NCBI RefSeq assembly: GCF_022570735.2
Contig: NZ_JANCNS010000003.1
Coordinates: 558,001 to 622,000 of the forward strand
Source: Christiangramia oceanisediminis
GTDB lineage: Bacteria; Bacteroidota; Bacteroidia; Flavobacteriales; Flavobacteriaceae
Direction of reading: 5' to 3'
Length of the DNA: 64,000 bases
Under the pieces are notes generated by a model that saw nothing but the letters and a program-made list of their open reading frames with translations, had not been told where the DNA came from and made no database searches. Below, one piece after another: positions 44,327 to 51,611 of this stretch (the first letter of the stretch is position 1; each line of letters starts with the position of its first letter). A program made the translations under genes and the position numbers.

Positions 44327-46728
44327 GGCTTAGTTTTTAAATAATTGGTTACAAAATCCTGAATGGCACCTTCCATGGAACCATGTTTTTTATATAATTC
44401 GAGTAGAATTTCACTTTCCTTTCCATCGGTTAGATAAGCAGCATATACTTCCGGTGGAACTTCTAACCTAAAGATGTTACTCTCCTGGCCGATCTTTATA
44501 AATATTTCAGTGTATTTCCGGTTTCCCTTCAGGTTATTTCGAATGGAATTCAGTTGATTCAGATCGTGCGTAGATAAATTCAACCTCCTATACAAAGCAT
44601 CGTAACCCTTTTCATTACGAAGACTATAAATAACCTGCGTGTTCTCCAGTATACTGGCTGAAGTGCTATTCTCGGGTAACTGGTTGATCGATTGTAAGAT
44701 TATACCAATAGCCCCGTTCTGTTTCCTAATAGCCTGGTAATAGAATTCTACGCTTTCAAGGACATTTTCAAATTTTAATTGCTTGGCAAACTCATCAAAT
44801 AGGATGATCCCTCGCTCCGACCTATTTTTCCAAATGGTGCGCTGAATTGCTGACTTTATAAGTTTTAACATCACCGATAAAATCTCCCTGTTATCCTTGA
44901 CTTCATCCAGTTCGAATATGATCATTCGCTTATCTTCCAGTTTGTAGGATTGGTCCTTGTTGGTCTCGAAAAGAAAACTATAGATCCCATCCCCAACATA
45001 CTCTGATAGAATGTGTAGAAAATGTTCCGTATCGAAATACTTATCGGATCTGGCTCGGTTACTACTTTTAGGTCGATCACCTAAATAATCGTAAAAACTT
45101 TCCAGAGAGTGATCATCGCTGGTGCTTTGGTAATAATCCAGTAATAATTTCTTTAGGGCTACCTCTCGCTCCTTGGCGACCTTATGACCCGAAGCTGAAA
45201 GCTCTAGCAAAAAAGCTGTTAGATCTTCTATTCGCTCCGGGCCCAGGTCATCTGGATTCTCTATATAAAATGGATTGATTCCTAGACTTTTACCCTGCTC
45301 GTAACGGAGAATGATATGATCCTTAGGGTAAAGTTTGGCAAACTTGGAATACGAGCCTCCCAGGTCAATTATTACCAGCCGAGTACCCACCTCGTAAAAT
45401 TGGCGGAGTATATTATTGGCTAAAAAAGATTTGCCTTCTCCTGTTGGAGCAAAAATGGCAAAATTACGAGCTTTAATACGTCGCTTGTCTTCATCCCATA
45501 CATCTTTGATTACTGGAATATTAAAGAGCCTATCGTTAAACATGATCCCCTTGGAATCATCCCGGTAATTCGTATTATTTAACCATAAACATAATCCATG
45601 TCTTAAATCCGATACGTAGTAATCTTCGCTGGAAAAGCCCTGGATAAACCCAAAATAACTGTTCAGAAAATACCGGTGTAAAGCAGAGCCCTTTGGCTGG
45701 TATGCTTTAATATCGAGTTCCTTTAAGGACGCCTGGATGTAAGATCTGATTCCAGCTAATTCTGTATTTTCCTTGGCCCAAAACGTAATATTGAAATGCC
45801 CCCTGACAAGCCTTGCCTGGTCATCTGAATTTATCTCGGATAGTATTGTTTCAATACGCTCCAGGGTGATCTTATTCTGAGTTCCAAACTGAATGCTCTT
45901 TAAAAGCTCCTCGCGCTTCTTATTTAATATACCAATCCAATGGGAACGGTCATCTAATACCAGAACCTGGTTGACAATATGGTTTTGGTTTAAACTAAGA
46001 CCTAAATCATCAATAAAGCCCTGGTGAAAACTTATCTCGTCCGATGTAAATCTTGAATTGGGTTTGCTGGTGCTAACCGTTTCCGCAATACTCTTTTCGT
46101 TATTAATTGCCAGAATATCATATAATTGGTCTCCAATACTTAAATCTTTGCCTAAAAGCATATCGGTGGAAACCGCATTATTAAATCCATTGAAATAATC
46201 GGTGGTAAGATTCCATACCTCCTCTTCCCTGAGCCTAGTAAAAGACAGTGTTTTTGAGTTATCCAAAAAGTTTATGGCTTCCCGGACCGATTGTACAAAA
46301 GCCCGTAACTTTTGATCTTCACCTTTTGGTAATCGGCTTACCTTCTTTATAAATGGATTGGCAGAAAACCCTTTAGTAATATTCTTTGTACCTGGCCAGG
46401 TAAAAAACAAGTAAGAATGATGATCTATATAGTCTCGAAGGTTAAAGTAATTACTGGTAGCATGTGCTAAAAAGGTATTCCCGTGAATTTTCATACCGTC
46501 ATAAGCCGTTTTTAAATAAATGTCTTGTTTATGTACAATGGTTCCAGATGGAAGTCCCTTTAAAGCCCGGGCCCAATTACTATGTAAGTCTTCAAAATCC
46601 TTTTCGGAGAGGGAATAAATTTCAGGTAGCGAAATTTTAAATCCCATCGCGATACTACCGCTGGCCAGGTAGATCAAATCTTTATCCTGGTAAATAACCG
46701 GGGGGTATTTTTGCAGGTTAATTTTCAT
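44323..46728 (-). CDS. traG: conjugative transfer ATPase TraG (VirB4-like)
   Basis: 801 residues. The N-terminal CagE/TrbE-like region is followed by Walker A FAPTGEGKSFLANN (about residue 430). Walker B and the DEFAKQ box are in GIILFDEFAKQLKFENVLES, and IGIILQSINQLPEN is the sensor. It energises assembly of the type IV secretion channel. It overlaps traF by 11 bp and traI by 4 bp. All motifs look intact, so the transfer engine is probably functional. Confidence 0.95.
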   Translation of the reverse strand: MKINLQKYPPVIYQDKDLIYLASGSIAMGFKISLPEIYSLSEKDFEDLHSNWARALKGLPSGTIVHKQDIYLKTAYDGMKIHGNTFLAHATSNYFNLRDYIDHHSYLFFTWPGTKNITKGFSANPFIKKVSRLPKGEDQKLRAFVQSVREAINFLDNSKTLSFTRLREEEVWNLTTDYFNGFNNAVSTDMLLGKDLSIGDQLYDILAINNEKSIAETVSTSKPNSRFTSDEISFHQGFIDDLGLSLNQNHIVNQVLVLDDRSHWIGILNKKREELLKSIQFGTQNKITLERIETILSEINSDDQARLVRGHFNITFWAKENTELAGIRSYIQASLKELDIKAYQPKGSALHRYFLNSYFGFIQGFSSEDYYVSDLRHGLCLWLNNTNYRDDSKGIMFNDRLFNIPVIKDVWDEDKRRIKARNFAIFAPTGEGKSFLANNILRQFYEVGTRLVIIDLGGSYSKFAKLYPKDHIILRYEQGKSLGINPFYIENPDDLGPERIEDLTAFLLELSASGHKVAKEREVALKKLLLDYYQSTSDDHSLESFYDYLGDRPKSSNRARSDKYFDTEHFLHILSEYVGDGIYSFLFETNKDQSYKLEDKRMIIFELDEVKDNREILSVMLKLIKSAIQRTIWKNRSERGIILFDEFAKQLKFENVLESVEFYYQAIRKQNGAIGIILQSINQLPENSTSASILENTQVIYSLRNEKGYDALYRRLNLSTHDLNQLNSIRNNLKGNRKYTEIFIKIGQESNIFRLEVPPEVYAAYLTDGKESEILLELYKKHGSMEGAIQDFVTNYLKTKP

Positions 46729-46993
46729 AAGAACTAAAGCCTATTTCTTTATTGGAAATCATTTCTAACTTACCAGTAGATGCTAATTCCGGGATTTTTT
46801 TAAAGCGTAACAGGAAAAGATATAAGCCTATATTAGCACTTAACACTAAAAAAATAAGGAACAGGCTGAAGGAAAATATGATCATAAGCAGGCCACCGAT
46901 TACCGCTATCATCTGTACGGCGAAACCATTTACAGATAATCCGAAGATCACAGCCTGTTCCCTAATACTTCTATAGATCTTAAACCTTTTCAT
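46718..46993 (-). CDS. traF: conjugative transfer protein TraF (VirB3-like)
   Basis: A 91-residue protein with a basic start (MKRFKIYRSIREQAVIFGLS) and two adjacent hydrophobic helices (about 23-62). A short cytoplasmic end follows. This is the DUF4133-type TraF that accompanies TraG. It shares its first base with the traE stop and overlaps traG. Confidence 0.85.
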   Translation of the reverse strand: MKRFKIYRSIREQAVIFGLSVNGFAVQMIAVIGGLLMIIFSFSLFLIFLVLSANIGLYLFLLRFKKIPELASTGKLEMISNKEIGFSSYEN

Positions 46994-47280
46994 TAGACAA
47001 CTATTCCAATCAAATAAGTAAAAATGCCAACCACGGCACCCGCTATTAGAACGAACACCAGGACCCTGGTAATCCCCTTCTTTAAATCCGCATTCTCACC
47101 AAAGAAATGCCCGGCATTGAATAAGAAACCCACCAGGAAGATTACTCCAAGAATGATTGGAAAGATTGACCGTATCGTATTAGAAATATCGTTAACGGAA
47201 TTTTCAATCCCGCCGATTTGAGCCATCAGCGGGAGAAAGCTTAGGGACAAAAAAAGTGTGTGTACATATTTATTTTTCAT
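46993..47280 (-). CDS. traE: conjugative transfer protein TraE (VirB2/pilin-like)
   Basis: A 95-residue protein with a signal peptide (FLSLSFLPLMAQ) and two hydrophobic helices separated by GHFFGENADLKKGITR. This is the DUF4134 pilin-like arrangement. It is the first gene of the tra operon; a TAnnTTTG-like element lies about 30 bp upstream. Confidence 0.85.
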   Translation of the reverse strand: MKNKYVHTLFLSLSFLPLMAQIGGIENSVNDISNTIRSIFPIILGVIFLVGFLFNAGHFFGENADLKKGITRVLVFVLIAGAVVGIFTYLIGIVV

Positions 47281-47308
47281 CGTGAATCGGTTAATTTTTT
47301 GATATAAT

Positions 47309-47316
47309 CAAATCTA
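47309..47316 (-). promoter_or_regulatory. -7 element of the tra operon promoter (tentative)
   Basis: The minus strand reads TAGATTTG, an exact TAnnTTTG match, 28 bp upstream of the traE ATG. No clear TTTG is seen 19-21 bp further upstream, so the -33 part is weak. Confidence 0.4.
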
Positions 47317-47524
47317 AAACCGACTCTTAATTAACCCCTTAAGATCTTTATAGCTTAACAGGTTTATACGGTGATATTTATGAAGAAATCATCAATAGGC
47401 CTTATATTTTAAAAAACTTGTATGAGTGAGCTGCATTTTCATTTTATTAGATCCTATTTGTGGATTGATGATTGGTTTAAGAAGGATCAAAGAAATATTT
47501 AGCAGACATCTCTAAATAGACAAA

Positions 47525-47555
47525 GGGAACAATAATGATGACATTCATTGTTCCC
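47525..47555 (-). terminator. hairpin overlapping the end of a small frame
   Basis: GGGAACAAT + AATG, ATGA loop, CATT + ATTGTTCCC: 13 paired bases with one bulge. On the minus strand it follows the EEP-fold gene and separates its transcription unit from the tra operon. Confidence 0.65.
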
Positions 47556-47669
47556 CTTGATTCGCCATAGATCGAAAACTGGCATTATCCAATTCCTCTA
47601 CGGGTATATTCTCAGACTGTATAGTCACCCCGTTATGACTATAGTAAGATAAGAAATGATCAGCAGCAA
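47545..47669 (-). pseudogene. 3' remnant of an unidentified gene
   Basis: A minus-strand frame of about 41 codons without a good start reads AADHFLSYYSHNGVTIQSEN then IPVEELDNASFRSMANQGEQ and stops within a terminator hairpin. The composition and the terminator suggest the true end of a coding sequence whose 5' part is lost; an upstream in-frame stop excludes extension. The family is not recognised. Confidence 0.4.
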
Positions 47670-47696
47670 TTCAAAAGTTTACCGATTAAATCCGTT

Positions 47697-48836
47697 TCAC
47701 TTATATGCATTATTCATTGAAAGGTCAACCCAGAGAACAGGATAGTCGCTAGCTTGATTCCAGGGACTTTGTAGATTTCGAAATGTCCTCCATTGCTGCT
47801 CCATTCCGGCCCATATACCTTTCCGATTAATTCCAACCCTGGTTACTAATTGGTATAACTCAGGGGATACTATAAAATAACTTTTTTGCCGCATGTTAAT
47901 TCCTTTGGCATATCCTCCGAGGCGATGGTAATCAGTATTGATGCTATCCCTTTCTTCAATGAAATTGGGATGCCGACAAACATCCTTAAGATCGGTCGAT
48001 TGAAATAAGGGCGATATAGAATGACAATAAGAATATGCCATTAAACTACCCAAAAGCACAATATTACTGGTACCTCGAGATCGCAGTTCCTGGTAAATTT
48101 CGATTATACGGTGAACCTGTTGAATGCGAATGGCATCCGTAACTTCTTTCGGATCTTCAACCGGAACAAATTGAGCCGAAATTACAGTTATAGCTATATT
48201 TACCGGGCTGATAATTTCTATGATTCCACAACCATCCTGGAATAAATAATCTCCATTGTCCAATTTTTCTTCTGAAAACAATTCTACTTTGGTAATATGC
48301 CACCCCGTCTTCAATAATAATCCATGATGAAGGCCGTGAACACCTGGTGAAGGTAGTAATGCCAGGTTAGCGTAATTGGAACCCGGGTATTCAGGTAAAA
48401 AAGTCCGATTTAAATTCGATAAGCTTTCCCGGTCTTCGATCTCATGTAGCATTAGTATATCCGCTTGGGTCTCGGCAATCAATCGTACTTTATTCGAAAT
48501 GCTAGTAGGATCAATAGGATGATTTATAATCGGAACCCAGCCATTCCAACGATTATTCCAACTGGCTTTTTCCATCGTAGGGTAGTCCATCCCCTTAAGG
48601 TATAATTGACCTCCCCTACGGTTCATAATCGCGTACCTTGTTTTATCAAACTTGTCAAACTTGAGTAAAAAAGATAATTCCTGAATTCTTGTTAGATCAC
48701 TGGAGCTTTTGGTAACCTTCGCGATAAGTTGGTCCATTTCTTCGATCCAGTTAAGAACGCAGCGATTGTTGTTTTTAGGCAACAAATCCTGGTGCCTGAA
48801 AAACAAGTTCTGAATGTTATAAAAGGCTATTCTCAT
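47697..48836 (-). CDS. EEP-fold (endonuclease/exonuclease/phosphatase) protein, degenerate active site
   Basis: 379 residues with the fold signature at both ends: MRIAFYNIQNLF (metal Asn), ADILMLHEIEDRESL (metal Glu), and a final strand SDYPVLWVDLSM. Two catalytic motifs are changed. The G-D-x-N motif appears as LLGSLMAYS, and the S-D-H motif appears as SDYP with the His lost. It may therefore bind rather than cut. It sits 2 bp after the DnaC-like ATPase gene inside the conjugative element, so it probably belongs to its replication or processing module. Confidence 0.75.
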   Translation of the reverse strand: MRIAFYNIQNLFFRHQDLLPKNNNRCVLNWIEEMDQLIAKVTKSSSDLTRIQELSFLLKFDKFDKTRYAIMNRRGGQLYLKGMDYPTMEKASWNNRWNGWVPIINHPIDPTSISNKVRLIAETQADILMLHEIEDRESLSNLNRTFLPEYPGSNYANLALLPSPGVHGLHHGLLLKTGWHITKVELFSEEKLDNGDYLFQDGCGIIEIISPVNIAITVISAQFVPVEDPKEVTDAIRIQQVHRIIEIYQELRSRGTSNIVLLGSLMAYSYCHSISPLFQSTDLKDVCRHPNFIEERDSINTDYHRLGGYAKGINMRQKSYFIVSPELYQLVTRVGINRKGIWAGMEQQWRTFRNLQSPWNQASDYPVLWVDLSMNNAYK

Positions 48837-48838
48837 AA

Positions 48839-49528
48839 TTACTTTCTTTTATCCTTACTATCTGCATCGAAAGCAACAAGGTTGAACAACTGTCGCATTC
48901 TACTACGAATTCTAATTCCATACCGGTTCTCCAGCTCTTCTGCATTCAAATTGGTAGTTGCATGTGTTTTAACTTTATGGCTTACGAAAAGGTCATAGCG
49001 CGATAGCATAATTTCACCTAGGACATTATAATCCTGACCGTAATACCTGCCTGCAGGTTCCGCTCCCAAATCATCAAAACAGATGGAACCATTATTACCG
49101 TAATCTTCAATAATCTTAAATCCAATATGATTAAAACCGAAAACAATATTACGGGTTGGAATAACCTCGTAATAACGATAATGCGGGACTAGATGTCGCA
49201 ATAATTTCATTAAACTGGTTTTTCCACAACCTTCAGGTCCCGTTAATAAAAGGCCCTTATCAGGATTCAAACCGTATAATTCACATTTCTCACGGTCCCT
49301 GATAAAATAATTGGTTAGCCGGTGTAAGATTTCAAGATCCTCTTCATATATCCTAAACCCGGAACCGAATAAAAGCTTTCCCTTCGTCTCGAGGTATCGT
49401 AGAACTTGTGAAAAATCATAGACCAAACGTTCTCCTTCAAATTTGGCAACAGTAAACTCCTCACCATTCTCTATTAATTTACAAGGGTTGATCATAACGC
49501 TTTTCTTTTTTTTCCTGGTTGTCCCCAT
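48839..49528 (-). CDS. DnaC/IstB-like replication ATPase
   Basis: 229 residues as called; a start at the second Met (49495, MINPCKLIENG) is also plausible and reduces the overlap with the upstream gene from 50 to 17 bp. It has Walker A GPEGCGKTSLMKLL, Walker B SICFDDLGAEP, sensor THATTNLNAEELENRYG and arginine finger IRSRMRQLFNLVAF. It is a helicase-loader-like ATPase, expected to act with the DnaD-like protein encoded just upstream. Confidence 0.85.
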   Translation of the reverse strand: MGTTRKKKKSVMINPCKLIENGEEFTVAKFEGERLVYDFSQVLRYLETKGKLLFGSGFRIYEEDLEILHRLTNYFIRDREKCELYGLNPDKGLLLTGPEGCGKTSLMKLLRHLVPHYRYYEVIPTRNIVFGFNHIGFKIIEDYGNNGSICFDDLGAEPAGRYYGQDYNVLGEIMLSRYDLFVSHKVKTHATTNLNAEELENRYGIRIRSRMRQLFNLVAFDADSKDKRK

Positions 49529-50123
49529 TATGGGACGCCGTTGGAAGGTTTGAGGTTTCGGTAAGCCACCTGGAAACTATTTCCTTGGTATCCATACGTG
49601 CTGTATCCCAATTCAGAAAATGTTGATCAAGCCACAATAAAAAATTTGGATACTCTTTTTCATCCAGCTTTTTCTTTTGAAAAGCTTCTTTTAAACTTTC
49701 ATTTTTTTCATCTAAAAATTCTTTTATGTTTTTAAGTTTATTATATATGGTAAGCTGTTCACCTATGGGACGAGGGCGTCCCACTAACGAACTGCCTTTG
49801 GGGGAAAGCCGTCTCTCTAATGGGATGCCCTTTTTAATAATTCTTAATACCTTGACCTTGCTTGCAGGCTTTTGCCTGAATGAAGGACGATATGAAATAT
49901 ATTTCCAACTGTCCAAATCTTTTATAATTCGGTGATACGTGGAAGTGGATCCTAATTTGGAAACTTGCATGATTTCCTTTCGACTGATAGTCATCCAATT
50001 GGGAAAATGTTCCCTGTTCCATTGCCTGAACAAAGCCATGTATACACTAACATGCCTTGGATTTAACCTCATGTCTTTACTGAAAGACTCCAGGACTTCG
50101 TTAAGATGTGTGATGTAATTCAT
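49479..50123 (-). CDS. DnaD/replication-initiator-like winged-helix protein
   Basis: 214 residues. The N-terminal half has a winged-helix look (NPRHVSVYMALFRQWNREHF, SRKEIMQVSKLGSTSTYHRI, IKDLDSWKYISYRPSF). The C-terminal half is a charged helical region with LWLDQHFLNWDTARMDTKEI. Such proteins precede DnaC-like ATPases on Bacteroidota elements and probably recognise an origin. It overlaps the HTH gene by 4 bp and the ATPase by up to 50 bp, a tight operon. Confidence 0.7.
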   Translation of the reverse strand: MNYITHLNEVLESFSKDMRLNPRHVSVYMALFRQWNREHFPNWMTISRKEIMQVSKLGSTSTYHRIIKDLDSWKYISYRPSFRQKPASKVKVLRIIKKGIPLERRLSPKGSSLVGRPRPIGEQLTIYNKLKNIKEFLDEKNESLKEAFQKKKLDEKEYPNFLLWLDQHFLNWDTARMDTKEIVSRWLTETSNLPTASHNGDNQEKKEKRYDQPL

Positions 50124-50404
50124 GACAGCCGATTTTGGATTTTATTTGAATCTAAAACATCCTGGATATCAGAAGCATCATAATAAATGATGCCTCCCAC
50201 CTTAGTGAAAGGCAGAGTTCCATTTATCCTTAAATTTTGTAAAGTTCCTGGGGAGATCTGTAGAAGCTTCATAACTTCGGTGGACTTCAACCATTTTTTG
50301 GAAGAAATACCTTTTCCGTGCTGTTGAATTATTTCCCGGATCTCCTTTAATAATTCTTCCTTAAACTTGTTTAAATCTTCGGTGGTAATAATACTTGTTG
50401 GCAT
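50120..50404 (-). CDS. helix-turn-helix (excisionase/MerR-like) DNA-binding protein
   Basis: 94 residues. An N-terminal coiled-coil (LNKFKEELLKEIREIIQQHG) is followed by an HTH_17 domain: WLKSTEVMKLLQISPGTLQN, then LRINGTLPFTKVGGIIYYD. This is the standard small HTH protein of Bacteroidota conjugative transposons, with a regulatory or excision function. It heads the replication operon, downstream of a region with three inverted repeats. Confidence 0.85.
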   Translation of the reverse strand: MPTSIITTEDLNKFKEELLKEIREIIQQHGKGISSKKWLKSTEVMKLLQISPGTLQNLRINGTLPFTKVGGIIYYDASDIQDVLDSNKIQNRLS

Positions 50405-50422
50405 GATAAAACGATTTTAAAG

Positions 50423-50580
50423 AATCCCGCCACAGGGTTTAAATTTTTAAGCAGCGGGATTCAGCTGATTTGACTTTCGTTTTACAAAATTGGCATGTAT
50501 TGACTCGGATTTTTCCCTAGTAGTTTCGTAGTCCTGGAAAAGTTTAACAGGGAGTTAAACAGCAACATTTACGCGTAAAT
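50423..50580. promoter_or_regulatory. cluster of inverted repeats: operators or replication origin
   Basis: Three symmetric elements lie in the 272-bp gap before the HTH gene. AATCCCGC / GCGGGATT has its arms at 50423-50430 and 50454-50461. GTTTAAC-AGGGA-GTTAAAC spans 50542-50560. A perfect 14-bp palindrome ATTTACGCGTAAAT spans 50567-50580. They could be operators for the HTH protein or RteC, or part of an origin used by the DnaC/DnaD-like proteins. Confidence 0.6.
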
Positions 50581-50676
50581 TATAGGATAATTTTAATTTA
50601 AACTTTACAACCCTCAGACGCTAGCTGGGGATTTTAGTAAATTGAAAAAATCGTAGTCCGGTTGAACTTCGATTAT

Positions 50677-51597
50677 TTAGACCTCATCATCTCGAACCAT
50701 TTTATGCTCTAATTGATGCATTAAATCTGCTAGGTACTTGGTTCTATTCTTCTTCCGAGCTTTGATCTCTGAATAAGTCTTGTAGATATTGTCTAATTTA
50801 ATATTGAAGAAGTCTTCGAATGAAGAAGCAATGGTTTGAAGATCTGCGGTACCATGATTGAGATCGCCGCTGGAATATAACGCGTAAATCAATTCTACTA
50901 AAGCAGTTTTGGATCCCGACCATACTACCAGTTTATGTTTTTTATCGGAAAAAAGAGCAGCACTTCCTGGTTGCAGATTTTGGAGGCTTTCCCTTAAGTA
51001 ATGAATAAAACGGTATAAGGCCTGTACCTTGGCCCATAACATATCATGTGAAGTGCTAAATTCGGGGTACTGATAATAATTAATAGTTGGCGTAAATGGA
51101 AAATCATTACGACTATTCCGGGTAAAAAACTGGTGATCAAGGTAATTGTGATCCTGTTCCATATAATGAACAAAATCATTATTACTGGAGAAAAACTTAT
51201 TTACTTTCCTGACCTCCTTTTCTAAAAACCTAATTTTATAACTAGTTCCTGCCTTGGGTTTGGTCAATTCACAAGTTCGAACTTCCGTAAAATAAATGAG
51301 GTAGCTCATTGGGTAAGGCTTGATATTTTTGAAAAAATCAATCTCCGTTAGTACATCTTCAAAGTCTTCTTTTTCCACATTGGATTGAAGTTTAGACAGC
51401 ACATCATTACATAACCTGATACCTATTTCAGCCTTTCGAAGATGAGTTTGCTCCGACTTCAACAGTTCATTAAGTTCATTAGTAAATATGGTCATCGTTT
51501 CCTCAAACATGCGGTTAGTATTAATGGAAAACAGATAAAATCTTTGTTGAGCTATTTTCAAATTAGGAAGTGCTAAATAATATAAGATTTGGGGCAA
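50677..51597 (-). CDS. RteC-domain protein
   Basis: 306 residues as called from 51597; an alternative Met at residue 30 (51510, MFEETMTIFTNELNELLK) is possible. The sequence has the RteC family look: EIDFFKNIKPYPMSYLIYFT, then KYLADLMHQLEHKMVRDDE at the end and SKTALVELIYALYSSGDLNH before it. In CTnDOT, RteC activates excision genes. Here it lies directly downstream of the large synthase/GNAT gene (14-bp gap), so the two may be co-transcribed. Confidence 0.8.
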   Translation of the reverse strand: MPQILYYLALPNLKIAQQRFYLFSINTNRMFEETMTIFTNELNELLKSEQTHLRKAEIGIRLCNDVLSKLQSNVEKEDFEDVLTEIDFFKNIKPYPMSYLIYFTEVRTCELTKPKAGTSYKIRFLEKEVRKVNKFFSSNNDFVHYMEQDHNYLDHQFFTRNSRNDFPFTPTINYYQYPEFSTSHDMLWAKVQALYRFIHYLRESLQNLQPGSAALFSDKKHKLVVWSGSKTALVELIYALYSSGDLNHGTADLQTIASSFEDFFNIKLDNIYKTYSEIKARKKNRTKYLADLMHQLEHKMVRDDEV

Positions 51598-51611
51598 TAA
51601 AAAAGAACTAT

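Larger units (their letters stand above)
47317..47696. other. intergenic between tra operon and EEP-fold gene
   Basis: About 380 bp. It contains a hairpin at 47525-47555 and the 3' remnant of a small frame at 47545-47669, both listed separately. The remainder is AT-rich and featureless. Confidence 0.45.
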
